A stretch of 64,000 bases of DNA from Daejeonella rubra (GTDB lineage Bacteria; Bacteroidota; Bacteroidia; Sphingobacteriales; Sphingobacteriaceae), in assembly GCF_900103545.1 (NCBI RefSeq), contig NZ_FNHH01000003.1:124001-188000 (forward strand), in the 5' to 3' direction. The translations under genes and the position numbers were made by a program. Under the pieces are notes generated by a model, which made no database searches, was not told the origin of the DNA, and was given only the letters and a program-made list of their open reading frames with translations. This document shows, piece after piece, positions 1-8,729 of this stretch. Positions within the stretch are counted from its first letter, which is position 1, and every line of letters begins with the position of its first letter.

Positions 1-1797
1 CTGGCGTTTGGCATGTTGCGTATGGCAAGGCACAATGTACTTGTTAAAAAATTATCATCAGTGGAAACGCTGGGAGGCACCAATGTAATTTGTACAGACA
101 AGACAGGAACGCTGACTCAAAATAAGATCGAGGCTGCCTTTATTCAAATCAACGAAGGCGCATCAAGAATCAATCTGGATATTGCCGGCGCTTCCATTAA
201 ATGGATGGATGGTAATGAAATTGAAGATAGAGCAGCTTATGATCAGCTATGTTGTATTGCCGCTTTATGCAACACGGCTACTTATTATTCTGAAGGTGGT
301 ACTGAAAAAGAGTCGGGTGACCCTATGGAAGTAGGATTACTAAAAATGGTCTATTGCGGACACACCAAACAGCTGGACTATATTAAAGAATATCCCAAGC
401 TGGATGAAGTTCCATTTTCTTCTGACACCAAAGTAATGGCCACATTTCATGGTAGTAAACAAGGATATTATATCGCGGCGAAGGGAGCAGTAGAAGAATT
501 GCTGCATTCCTGCACATCGGTATTAGAGGGTAGTGAAGTGGTAGCTCTTGATGAGTCGAAAAGAAACAACTGGCTAAATTATGCCGAACAAAGGGCACAA
601 TCAGGTTTGCGAATGCTTGCTTTTGCCTACCGTAATACCAGCGAAAAGGAAAGCTATTTCCTGCATCAACTAACCCTGGCAGGTTTAATTGGTTTCATTG
701 ACCCTCCCAGACCCGAAGTTTCACAGGCCATTGCGGAATGTAAATCTGCGGGAATTAAAGTTGTAATGATAACCGGTGATCATCCTGCCACCGCAAAGAA
801 TATTGCGCTGCAGTTAGGTCTGGCTAATCAGGAAGATGAAGTGATGCATGGCAACGCTATGAAACCCTATGCGGAGCTTACAGCAGAAGATAAAACGAAG
901 TGGCTGAACACATCGGTCTTTGCAAGAGTTAGTCCGGCACAGAAATTAGACCTGGTGTCCTTGTATCAGGAAAAGAAAATGGTGGTTGGCATGACTGGAG
1001 ATGGTGTAAACGATGCACCCGCCCTGAAGAAAGCAGATATAGGAATTGCCATGGGACAAAGAGGCACACAGGTAGCTCAGGAAGTGGCCGATATGGTGTT
1101 AAAAGATGATGCCTTTTCATCCATTGTACTTGCAATAAAACAAGGGCGGACCATATTCGACAATATCCGGAAGTTCATCATTTTCCTGCTTTCATGCAAT
1201 ATGAGTGAACTTTTTGTTATTGCAACGGCAGCTATCCTAAACTTGCACTTTCAGCTTTTTCCGATACAAATACTTTATATAAATCTTATAACGGATGTAT
1301 TGCCGGCGCTTGCCCTGGGTGTTACCAAAGCCGCTCCGCACATCATGGAGCGTAAGCCGTTTTCCTCTTCTGAACCCATTATTGACAGGGAACGATGGAA
1401 GGCTCTTTTTGTTTATTCGTCTGTAATTGCTATTGCTACAATAAGCGCAGTGTTTGCAAGCCATGGATTATTGCACGCTGATGAAGCCTGGAATACGGAT
1501 TTATGCAATAACATCCTGTTTTATACCCTTATTTTTTCACAGGTACTACATGTGTTTAATATGTATTTCGAAAGAGGTGTGTCCTTCTTTAAATCAGAGG
1601 TGTTTACAAACCGTTACGTGTGGTACGCTGTGTTTGCCTGTACGATTCTGGCCCTTTCAGCATACTGGATCCCAGCGATCCGCGATGTTTTGAAAATAAC
1701 CATTCATGGCTGGAAAGACTGGAGCATCATCATTGTATTCGCATTCCTCTCACTTTTGATTAATCAACTTCTGAAACGGTTAAAAGTTATTATTTAA
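1..1797 (+). CDS. Cation-translocating P-type ATPase (P2A/Ca2+-ATPase-like), 5' end outside window
   Basis: The reading frame is open from base 1, so the gene begins upstream and only the C-terminal ~598 residues are present. The phosphorylation motif DKTGTLT lies near the start, followed by the nucleotide-binding domain, TGDHPATA, the hinge MTGDGVNDAPALKKADIG and a six-helix C-terminal membrane part. In the fifth and sixth core helices the residues SCNMSEL and NLITD keep the Asn/Glu and Asn/Thr/Asp that bind calcium in SERCA-type pumps, which argues for a P2A pump rather than a heavy-metal P1B pump; the ion is inferred. The missing part would hold the actuator domain and the first helices. 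It is followed by two small membrane-protein genes and probably heads the same cargo block. Confidence 0.9.
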   Translation: MAFGMLRMARHNVLVKKLSSVETLGGTNVICTDKTGTLTQNKIEAAFIQINEGASRINLDIAGASIKWMDGNEIEDRAAYDQLCCIAALCNTATYYSEGGTEKESGDPMEVGLLKMVYCGHTKQLDYIKEYPKLDEVPFSSDTKVMATFHGSKQGYYIAAKGAVEELLHSCTSVLEGSEVVALDESKRNNWLNYAEQRAQSGLRMLAFAYRNTSEKESYFLHQLTLAGLIGFIDPPRPEVSQAIAECKSAGIKVVMITGDHPATAKNIALQLGLANQEDEVMHGNAMKPYAELTAEDKTKWLNTSVFARVSPAQKLDLVSLYQEKKMVVGMTGDGVNDAPALKKADIGIAMGQRGTQVAQEVADMVLKDDAFSSIVLAIKQGRTIFDNIRKFIIFLLSCNMSELFVIATAAILNLHFQLFPIQILYINLITDVLPALALGVTKAAPHIMERKPFSSSEPIIDRERWKALFVYSSVIAIATISAVFASHGLLHADEAWNTDLCNNILFYTLIFSQVLHVFNMYFERGVSFFKSEVFTNRYVWYAVFACTILALSAYWIPAIRDVLKITIHGWKDWSIIIVFAFLSLLINQLLKRLKVII

Positions 1798-1867
1798 CCC
1801 GTGAATATATGTCAAAATTAACAGAAACATTAAATGCTTAAATTAACAATAACAAATTCTCGAAATT

Positions 1868-2086
1868 ATGAAACACTTTCTTTGGATGATTATCGGATGC
1901 GGTATTCCTTTACTGCTCATTTTTTTTGCGCCGGCGCTGGGCCTTGGTTCCGACACTTCGCTGTTCATTTTTATCATCTTTATGTTTGCCTGCCACTTAT
2001 TGATGCCTATGCATTCTCACGGCAATCACAACCAAAAGCAACAGAATTCAGAAACTACTAAACCAGAAAATCATGAACACCATTAA
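1868..2086 (+). CDS. Small membrane protein with His-rich tail
   Basis: A 72-residue protein with two hydrophobic helices (about residues 4-24 and 30-46) and a polar C-terminus rich in His, Asn and Gln that ends in HEHH. Its stop overlaps the start of the next gene by 14 bases, which suggests translational coupling. It resembles the short DUF2933-like membrane proteins often found beside metal pumps, but I recognise the family only loosely. The His-rich tail could bind Cu or Zn; that is inference. A second frame over the same bases (from 1834) gives a less coherent protein and was not chosen. Confidence 0.6.
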   Translation: MKHFLWMIIGCGIPLLLIFFAPALGLGSDTSLFIFIIFMFACHLLMPMHSHGNHNQKQQNSETTKPENHEHH

Positions 2087-2348
2087 TGTAAGAAAGTTTG
2101 GCTTTGCAACAGGATCTACCGCTGCCCTGCTGTATGTGGGTTGTATTTTGGTAATGACCACCGTAGGTCAAAGTGGAACCGTGAAATTTTTTAATAGCAT
2201 TCTTCATGGGATAGACACGACGTCTATTATCCGGATGAACGTTTCTTTTTGGGAAGCATGTATGGGGGTCATTGAAGTTTTTATTATCGGCTGGCTGGTA
2301 GGAGCCTGCATTGCTGCTATTTATAATATCAGTTCAAAATCAGTATGA
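2073..2348 (+). CDS. DUF5676-type small membrane protein
   Basis: A 91-residue protein with two membrane helices (about residues 12-32 and 62-85) around a conserved central stretch containing FFNSILHGID and IIRMNV. This pattern matches the DUF5676 membrane proteins that recur next to metal-resistance genes; the function of the family is unknown. It overlaps the preceding small gene by 14 bases and precedes the phosphorylase gene by about 40 bases, so it is probably co-transcribed. Confidence 0.75.
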   Translation: MNTINVRKFGFATGSTAALLYVGCILVMTTVGQSGTVKFFNSILHGIDTTSIIRMNVSFWEACMGVIEVFIIGWLVGACIAAIYNISSKSV

Positions 2349-2390
2349 TTTAATAATTAATGGCAGATACTTAAAATATGGAAAGGAAAA

Positions 2391-3893
2391 ATGGAAAACC
2401 AATCTAACGTTGTAAAATATAGATATCTCGGAATCAACACACAAAATGAAAGGGTGGTATATATGCATGAGAACTGCCACATTTGTATTTCAGAAGGCTT
2501 TGAAGCACTTACCCGAATTAGAATATCGACTCTGGCCGGCTCAATCGTAGCAAGCCTTAATGTGATAACATCAAATCTTTTATTGCATGATGAAATTGGG
2601 TTGTCTGATGCCGCGGCAAAGGAACTGAATGTTTCCCCAAATGAAACCCTGTATGTTTCACACTTGGAACCTATTGAATCTTTGGGCCACGTACGGGCAA
2701 AAATCTACAATCAGAAGCTGGGCTATAGGGCGTACAATGAAATCATAACGGATATCGTTCAGGGCAATTATTCCAATATCGACCTGACAGCATTTATCAC
2801 CGCCTGTGCGGGAAACAGGATGGATCTTGATGAAATCACAAGTCTTACCAAAGCCATGATTACTTCAGGTACGCAATTGCACTGGAACCAGGAGATTGTA
2901 GTCGATAAGCATTGCATTGGGGGCTTGCCGGGCAATAGAACAACGCCCCTGGTAGTTGCCATTGTTGCTGCTTTTGGCCTTACTATGCCCAAAACCTCTT
3001 CCCGGGCTATTACCTCGCCTGCCGGCACTGCAGATACCATGGAAGTTTTTACCAATGTGACACTTTCTCCCGAAGAAATAAAAAAAGTAGTAGCGCAAGA
3101 AGGAGGATGTATAGTTTGGGGAGGAACCGCTCAGTTAAGCCCTGCAGATGATTTATTAATAAAAATCGAGAAAGCGCTGGATATTGATAGCGAAGGGCAA
3201 TTGATTGCTTCGGTACTCTCAAAAAAAGCAGCGGCGGGATCCACGCACGTTGTGATAGATATTCCGGTAGGTGAAACTGCAAAAGTGAGAAGTACAAAAA
3301 TGGCGCAGGAATTACAGAATCACATGGAAACCATAGGGAATGCAATTGGATTGAATGTCAAAGTAGTAATCACAGATGGTACGCAACCTGTGGGAAGAGG
3401 AATTGGTCCTGCTCTTGAAGCCCTCGATATCTTAAAGGTGCTGAAAAATGAAGCGGATGCACCTAAAGACTTGACAGAAAGATCATTGCTTTTAGCTGGA
3501 GAACTGTTGGAGCTGTCTGGAAAAGTCGACTCTGGAACTGGATATCAAACAGCGAGGGAGCTGTTGGAATCTGGTAAAGCCTATAAAAAATTTATTGCTA
3601 TTTGCGAAGCGCAGGGTCACTTTTCACAACCTGTTTTAGCACCTTATAAATTCGAAGTCAGGGCCAAAAAGTCAGGTATTTTAAAAATAATCGACAACAG
3701 AAAAATTGCAAAACTCGCCAAGCTTTCGGGCGCGCCTACTGCTAAATCTGCAGGGATCCTTTTAAATGCCCGTCTGGGAGAAAATATTGAAAAGGGCCAG
3801 TTGCTATTCACTATCTATGCGGAATCCAAAGGCGAGCTAAACTATGCTCTGGAATATAAGAACTATCACGACAATATTATAACCGTAATCTAA
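2391..3893 (+). CDS. AMP phosphorylase / thymidine phosphorylase family protein
   Basis: A 500-residue protein of the nucleoside phosphorylase family that includes DeoA and the archaeal AMP phosphorylase. The extra N-terminal domain (about residues 1-95) and the length of 500, rather than the ~440 of thymidine phosphorylase, fit the AMP phosphorylase subgroup. That enzyme converts AMP plus phosphate to adenine and ribose-1,5-bisphosphate. The phosphate/substrate motif KHCIGGLPGNRTT is at 173-185 and SPAGTADTMEV follows at about 209. AAAGGA seven bases upstream supports this ATG. The next gene, a PRPP synthetase, starts 10 bases later, which suggests an operon for nucleotide/ribose-phosphate turnover. 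No ribose-1,5-bisphosphate isomerase or RuBisCO is visible in the window. AMP specificity is inferred from family architecture. Confidence 0.85.
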   Translation: MENQSNVVKYRYLGINTQNERVVYMHENCHICISEGFEALTRIRISTLAGSIVASLNVITSNLLLHDEIGLSDAAAKELNVSPNETLYVSHLEPIESLGHVRAKIYNQKLGYRAYNEIITDIVQGNYSNIDLTAFITACAGNRMDLDEITSLTKAMITSGTQLHWNQEIVVDKHCIGGLPGNRTTPLVVAIVAAFGLTMPKTSSRAITSPAGTADTMEVFTNVTLSPEEIKKVVAQEGGCIVWGGTAQLSPADDLLIKIEKALDIDSEGQLIASVLSKKAAAGSTHVVIDIPVGETAKVRSTKMAQELQNHMETIGNAIGLNVKVVITDGTQPVGRGIGPALEALDILKVLKNEADAPKDLTERSLLLAGELLELSGKVDSGTGYQTARELLESGKAYKKFIAICEAQGHFSQPVLAPYKFEVRAKKSGILKIIDNRKIAKLAKLSGAPTAKSAGILLNARLGENIEKGQLLFTIYAESKGELNYALEYKNYHDNIITVI

Positions 3894-3903
3894 AAACCGT
3901 ATT

Positions 3904-4791
3904 ATGAACACGATATTATTAAGCCTTCCGGGAAACGAAAATCTCACAGTGCTTTTAGCAAAAAAACTGAATGCCGAAGTTGGCGAAGTAACCTTTCGTA
4001 AATTTCCAGACGGAGAAACCTATACTCGTATCTTGTCTGACGTAAAAGACAAATGTGTGGTACTGATCTGTACTTTGCATGAACCAGACGAAAAATTGTT
4101 GCCGCTTTACTTTTTAAGCCATACAGCAAAATCACTGGGTGCGAAATGTACCTGTTTGGTAGTCCCATATCTGGCCTATATGCGACAAGACAAAGTTTTC
4201 AATGAAGGTGAAGGGATAACCTCTGGTTTTTTCGGAAAATTGATTTCAGGTTTTGCCGATAGCATTATTACAGTTGATCCTCACTTGCATCGGATAAGCT
4301 CTCTGGAAGAAGTTTATGACATTCCAAACAAGGTTGTCCGTGCAGCAGATGCTATTTCAGAATGGTTAAAGCAAAACATCGAAAACCCGGTTCTTATCGG
4401 TCCCGATTCTGAAAGCGAGCAATGGGTTTCAGAGGTTGCCAGGAATGCGGGAGTCCCATTTACGGTCCTGCAAAAGGTACGTCACGGCGACCGCGAAGTG
4501 GAGGTTTCTGTCCCCGAGGTTGATAAATACAAGGATCATACCCCTATTTTGGTAGATGACATCATCTCAACCGCCCGTACAATGATTAAAACAGTGGAGC
4601 ATTTAAAAAATGCTGGAATGAAACCCCCGATATGCATAGGTATACACGCGGTTTTTGCGGGCAATGCCTATCAGGAATTACTGGATAGCGGAGTGAAAAA
4701 GATAGTAACCTGTAATACCATTCCACATCCTTCCAATGAAATTGATTTGAGCGATCTTTTGGCTATTGGAATAAAGAAACTAATGCACTAA
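3904..4791 (+). CDS. prs: Ribose-phosphate pyrophosphokinase (PRPP synthetase)
   Basis: A 295-residue enzyme that makes PRPP from ribose-5-phosphate and ATP, releasing AMP. The N-terminal FPDGET motif (about 35-40), the DPHLHR metal/ATP motif (125-130) and the PRPP-binding loop ILVDDIISTARTM (215-227) are visible. It is shorter than the ~315-residue housekeeping Prs of bacteria and closer to the short archaeal/class III-like forms, so it is probably a second, element-borne copy. Directly behind the AMP phosphorylase, it could supply or consume the AMP and phosphorylated ribose that enzyme handles; that link is inference from gene order. Confidence 0.9.
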   Translation: MNTILLSLPGNENLTVLLAKKLNAEVGEVTFRKFPDGETYTRILSDVKDKCVVLICTLHEPDEKLLPLYFLSHTAKSLGAKCTCLVVPYLAYMRQDKVFNEGEGITSGFFGKLISGFADSIITVDPHLHRISSLEEVYDIPNKVVRAADAISEWLKQNIENPVLIGPDSESEQWVSEVARNAGVPFTVLQKVRHGDREVEVSVPEVDKYKDHTPILVDDIISTARTMIKTVEHLKNAGMKPPICIGIHAVFAGNAYQELLDSGVKKIVTCNTIPHPSNEIDLSDLLAIGIKKLMH

Positions 4792-4879
4792 TAGAGAACT
4801 AGCCTTCTTGATGGGGTAACGTTCAAAATCAGTCCGATCTAAACATCTTTATTATGGACAATTAAAACCACTTATTAAT

Positions 4880-5911
4880 ATGGAAAGAATTAAAGTAGCC
4901 ATCAATGGGTATGGCGTAATAGGCAAACGGGTTGCCGATGCGGTAAAGCTGCAGGATGACATGGAGCTAATGGGTGTTTGTGATGTTGTTACTGACTGGC
5001 GCATCAAAATGGCTGTAAGAAAAGGTTATCCTGTTTATGGTTTTGACCTGTCATTCAGTGCCAGAATGAAAGAAGCCAGTATTCCAGTGATAGGGAACCT
5101 GGATGAAATGTTGCATGCGGCAGATATTGTAATAGACTGTACGCCAAAAAAGATTGCGGCGCAAAACATTCCGAAATACAGGCTAATGGGCAAAAAATTC
5201 ATTGTTCACGGAGGAGAAAAACATGAAACCACGGGTCACTCTTTTGGTGCTGAAAACAATTATGAAACTGCCATCGGACGTGAAAGCACCCGTGTAGTTT
5301 CGTGCAATACCACTTCTATTGTGCGTACGCTTACAGCATTAAAAAACGCCGGATTACTAGTAAAAGCAAGAGGTACATTGCTTCGAAGGGCGACCGACCC
5401 CTGGGAAAGTCATTTAAGTGGTATAATGAATACGCTGGTTCCTGAAAAAGACATACCCAGTCACCAGGGGCCGGATGCACAAACTATTGACCCTTCTCTT
5501 GATGTAATAACGGTTGCTATTAAGGTGCCCGAAACGCTAAGCCACCTGCACTACTGGAATGTGCAGCTAACCCGTCAGGCGTCAAAAGAAGAAGTATTAC
5601 GGGCTTTCGGTAATTCCACAAGGATAGCGTTGATCAATTACAGCGACGGGCTGCCTGCCAACAATACCTTGAAAGAACTGATGCTGGAAATGGGCCGACC
5701 GTATGGCGATATGTACGAAGTAGCAGTTTGGAAAGATATGCTGAAAGTACAGGGTGACGAATTGTTTTATGCTTACATAGTGGACAATCAGGCTATCGTA
5801 ATCCCTGAAACCATCGACGCTATCCGTGCATTGACAGGAATAGAAACAGAGGCTGAAAAGTCAATACTAAAGACGAATGAAAGCCTGGGCATAAAACAAA
5901 GTTTCTATTAA
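4880..5911 (+). CDS. gap: Type II (archaeal-type) glyceraldehyde-3-phosphate dehydrogenase
   Basis: A 343-residue enzyme that matches the archaeal type II GAPDH family, not the usual bacterial type I enzyme. It has an N-terminal nucleotide-binding loop (NGYGVIGKR, residues 10-17), the catalytic Cys142 in the motif SCNTT, and the family-specific stretches LPAN, GRPYGDMYEVAVW and the C-terminal NESLGI. It interconverts glyceraldehyde-3-phosphate and 1,3-bisphosphoglycerate with NAD(P). Its archaeal character and the nearby FbaB aldolase suggest a gluconeogenic or redox role. The gene was probably acquired horizontally; a phylogeny would settle this. Confidence 0.88.
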   Translation: MERIKVAINGYGVIGKRVADAVKLQDDMELMGVCDVVTDWRIKMAVRKGYPVYGFDLSFSARMKEASIPVIGNLDEMLHAADIVIDCTPKKIAAQNIPKYRLMGKKFIVHGGEKHETTGHSFGAENNYETAIGRESTRVVSCNTTSIVRTLTALKNAGLLVKARGTLLRRATDPWESHLSGIMNTLVPEKDIPSHQGPDAQTIDPSLDVITVAIKVPETLSHLHYWNVQLTRQASKEEVLRAFGNSTRIALINYSDGLPANNTLKELMLEMGRPYGDMYEVAVWKDMLKVQGDELFYAYIVDNQAIVIPETIDAIRALTGIETEAEKSILKTNESLGIKQSFY

Positions 5912-5938
5912 CCAGCGCACTTTTAAAGAAAACGCGAC

Positions 5939-6610
5939 ATGAAAAACTCATTTTACCGCATATTATTTTTCGCGCTGCTTTTAATTCCATTCGCTTCAAT
6001 GAAAGCTCAGGACAAAGCAATGTTGATTGCGCAAATAGAAGGCAAAAAGATAACAAGAGAGAGCTTTGACAATAAAGGAAAACTTACCGGGAAGCAAATA
6101 TTCACCGCCGGCAAAATGACCAAAAGGGGGGAGAGTTTCTTTATAAATATCAAATCGGAACTTTATGACGAAGCACAGAAGTTAGAAGAAACCTATACGA
6201 CCAGTTACGAGTGCCACGCGGGAGAAGCCGACGTGCTTTTATCGGTCTTTGCAATCAATCCCAAAAAGAGGAAGGTTAGGGTATCTGTAAAATCCGGAGA
6301 TTTTAAAAAGTTATATGCTTTAACGGCTAACGATATGATACGAAGTATGAGCCTGACGATGTATGTGGAATCAGGGATTCTTAATTTTCTTGGTTCAAAA
6401 AACAATGTAGATATTACGAATCGAGTGCTGACAAAAGAAAACAATAACCTGAAGATTACAGAAAAGATTTCCATTAAGGCTTATTTGATGGGCCTGCGGG
6501 TAAGAACAATTAATTATAATGTAACGGAATATTTAACACTTTCAGGTTCATTACAGAAGCAGGTGTTTAGGCAAACAACTGGAGATTATTTTACTGTCAC
6601 CTATAAATAA
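5939..6610 (+). CDS. Secreted protein of unknown function
   Basis: A 223-residue protein with a clear signal peptide: a basic start, a hydrophobic core and likely cleavage after MKAQ (about residue 24). The mature part is a beta-rich sequence with many Lys residues and no motif I can name; its arrangement recalls DUF3108/TapB-like periplasmic proteins, but the resemblance is weak. It lies 27 bases after the GAPDH gene and 12 bases before the aldolase gene on the same strand, so it is probably in the operon even though its neighbours are cytoplasmic. Confidence 0.6.
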   Translation: MKNSFYRILFFALLLIPFASMKAQDKAMLIAQIEGKKITRESFDNKGKLTGKQIFTAGKMTKRGESFFINIKSELYDEAQKLEETYTTSYECHAGEADVLLSVFAINPKKRKVRVSVKSGDFKKLYALTANDMIRSMSLTMYVESGILNFLGSKNNVDITNRVLTKENNNLKITEKISIKAYLMGLRVRTINYNVTEYLTLSGSLQKQVFRQTTGDYFTVTYK

Positions 6611-6622
6611 AATAAACTTATA

Positions 6623-7714
6623 ATGGCAAATGAAAAAACATCAAACCTTGAGAGAAAGTACTGGCAGAATATTCCGGAACTATTAGGGACAAATGCATCT
6701 TTCTATTTAGATCACGTTTGTGAAAAAATACCCAAGAATGAATTGCAAACCCCCGGTATGGATGGTCTTGACCATGTATTTGGAAATAGCAATAGAAATC
6801 CACAAGTCCTGCGGAGCCTTGCCCAGCTGTACAATAACGGGAATCTTGGGGGGACGGGTTACTTAAGCATTCTGCCTGTCGATCAAGGTATTGAGCATAG
6901 TGCCGCTTTTTCATTCTATAAAAACCGGGACTATTTCGACCCCGAGAATATAATTAAACTTGCCCTTGAGGCAGGTTGTAACGGTGTGGCATCTACGTTT
7001 GGAGTATTGGGGTTGAACGCCCGTAAATATGCCCACAAAATTCCGTTTATTGTAAAAATCAATCACAATGAACTACTTAGCTACCCAAATACCTATGACC
7101 AAACACTATTTGGAAAGGTAAAATCGGCCTGGGATATGGGAGCTGTTGCCGTGGGTGCAACCATTTATTTTGGTTCAAAAGAAAGCAACAGACAGCTTAA
7201 TGAAATAGCAGAAGCCTTCGAAGAAGCACATAATTTAGGAATGATAACTATCTTATGGTGCTATACCCGCAATAATGCTTTTGAGACTGAAACGGAAGAT
7301 TATCACGCGGCAGCAGATTTAACAGGACAGGCCAACCATTTGGGCGTGACCATCCAGGCGGATATCATCAAACAAAAACTGCCGACCAACAATTTCGGAT
7401 TTAGAGAAATAGGATTTGGAAAGTATGACGATGCCATGTATAAAGCGCTTACCACCGACCATCCTGTTGACTTATGCAGATTACAGGTGGCCAATTGCTA
7501 TATGGGCAAAATAGGATTGATCAATTCAGGAGGCGGATCTAAAGGTGAGTCTGATTTAGTTGAAGCAGTTACCACAGCCGTTATCAATAAACGAGCAGGG
7601 GGGATTGGGTTGATTATGGGGAGAAAGGCATTTCAAAAACCATTCGCTGAAGGGATTAAATTAGTCAATGCGGTTCAAAGCGTTTATTTGGACGGCAAAA
7701 TTACAATAGCGTAA
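6623..7714 (+). CDS. fbaB: Class I fructose-bisphosphate aldolase (FbaB/DhnA family)
   Basis: A 363-residue aldolase that cleaves or forms fructose-1,6-bisphosphate through a Schiff base and needs no metal. Long blocks agree with E. coli FbaB, for example GTGYLSILPVDQGIEHSA (about 78-94), NHNELLSYPNTYDQTL (147-162), AVGATIYFGS and ANCYMGKIGLINSGG. The likely Schiff-base lysine is Lys250 in ADIIKQK. It starts 12 bases after the secreted unknown. With the type II GAPDH it gives two of the steps needed to turn triose phosphates into hexose; no phosphoglycerate kinase or triose isomerase is present here. Confidence 0.93.
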   Translation: MANEKTSNLERKYWQNIPELLGTNASFYLDHVCEKIPKNELQTPGMDGLDHVFGNSNRNPQVLRSLAQLYNNGNLGGTGYLSILPVDQGIEHSAAFSFYKNRDYFDPENIIKLALEAGCNGVASTFGVLGLNARKYAHKIPFIVKINHNELLSYPNTYDQTLFGKVKSAWDMGAVAVGATIYFGSKESNRQLNEIAEAFEEAHNLGMITILWCYTRNNAFETETEDYHAAADLTGQANHLGVTIQADIIKQKLPTNNFGFREIGFGKYDDAMYKALTTDHPVDLCRLQVANCYMGKIGLINSGGGSKGESDLVEAVTTAVINKRAGGIGLIMGRKAFQKPFAEGIKLVNAVQSVYLDGKITIA

Positions 7715-7787
7715 AGTATGCAGCTTCTTAAGCTATTTTTAAAAAGCATTGCCGAGGTCAAAACCAATTCATTCAGCATTACCAGTA

Positions 7788-8648
7788 ATGACAATACATA
7801 TAAAAATGAAACCCCCAATTAACATAGTAAAGTATTCTGGCGACGTCGTATCTTTTGACGTGAATAAGCTTCGTAGTTCCTTAAGACGTTCCCATGCAAG
7901 TGAAGAACTGATCCAGCAAATAGTAACGCAAGTTGAAAACCAATTATATGATGGTATTTCCACTCAAAAAATTTATCAGATGGCGTTTAAAATACTCAAG
8001 GCACAATCAAGGGTTAGTGCCTCAAAGTACACGCTCAAAAAAGCCCTGATGGAATTGGGCCCATCCGGTTTTCCCTTTGAAAAATTGGTTGGTAAATTAT
8101 TGGCTCACGAAGGATTTGAGGCAGAGGTTGGTGTAATTGTAAAAGGCAATTGTGTACAGCATGAAGTAGACGTGATAGCAAAAAAAGATAATACTCATTT
8201 CATGATAGAATGCAAATACCATAGTGATCAGGGACGATTTTGTAATGTAAAGATTCCCTTATATATCCATTCAAGATTTTTGGATATAGAAAAACAATGG
8301 CTGCAATTAAAAGATCACGAGGCTAAAATTCATAAAGGAGGCCTGTACACCAATACCCGGTTTACAACTGATGCCATTCAATATGGAAAATGTGTTGGAT
8401 TATTATTGACAAGTTGGGATTACCCCAGAGGAAATGGTTTAAAAGATAGAATAGACAAATCCGGGCTACATCCGTTAACCGCTTTAACAACACTCACAAA
8501 GGTTGAAAAAACAAAATTACTCGATGAAGGCATTGTACTCTGCAAAGAACTTCATGGAAGCCCTGGTTTATTAGATAAAATTGGAGTGCCTGAAGCAAGA
8601 CATAGATCTATTCTTGAAGATTCAGAAGAATTATGTTCCACACATTAA
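7788..8648 (+). CDS. ATP-cone domain fused to restriction-endonuclease-like domain
   Basis: An ATP-cone, the nucleotide-sensing module of NrdR and ribonucleotide reductases, occupies roughly the first 90 residues (from INIVKYSGDVVSFD onward). It is followed by a PD-(D/E)XK nuclease-like domain with the catalytic-type signature EVDVIAKK...FMIECKYH, i.e. Asp, then Glu-Cys-Lys. The C-terminal ~100 residues are unassigned. The open frame runs back to a TTG at 7749, but ATGs at 7788 and 7806 fit the domain start better; 7788 is used here and 7806 is equally possible. A nucleotide-sensing nuclease fold beside AMP phosphorylase and PRPP synthetase genes suggests a nucleotide-responsive role; cleavage of DNA or RNA is not shown. 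Confidence 0.8.
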   Translation: MTIHIKMKPPINIVKYSGDVVSFDVNKLRSSLRRSHASEELIQQIVTQVENQLYDGISTQKIYQMAFKILKAQSRVSASKYTLKKALMELGPSGFPFEKLVGKLLAHEGFEAEVGVIVKGNCVQHEVDVIAKKDNTHFMIECKYHSDQGRFCNVKIPLYIHSRFLDIEKQWLQLKDHEAKIHKGGLYTNTRFTTDAIQYGKCVGLLLTSWDYPRGNGLKDRIDKSGLHPLTALTTLTKVEKTKLLDEGIVLCKELHGSPGLLDKIGVPEARHRSILEDSEELCSTH

Positions 8649-8729
8649 AAATGTGAATTCATAATAATAAACAAACATTAATTTTAAATACCGACACCTT
8701 ATTAGGTGGATACTAAAAATGCATGACAC

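Noticed and set aside
1834..2061. A 75-codon ORF overlapping the small membrane protein at 1868-2086
   Set aside because: It has no coherent hydrophobic pattern, while the 1868 frame gives two helices, a His-rich tail and coupling to the next gene.
7788..8648. NrdR transcription regulator
   Set aside because: It has the ATP-cone but no N-terminal zinc ribbon, and the C-terminal part is nuclease-like.
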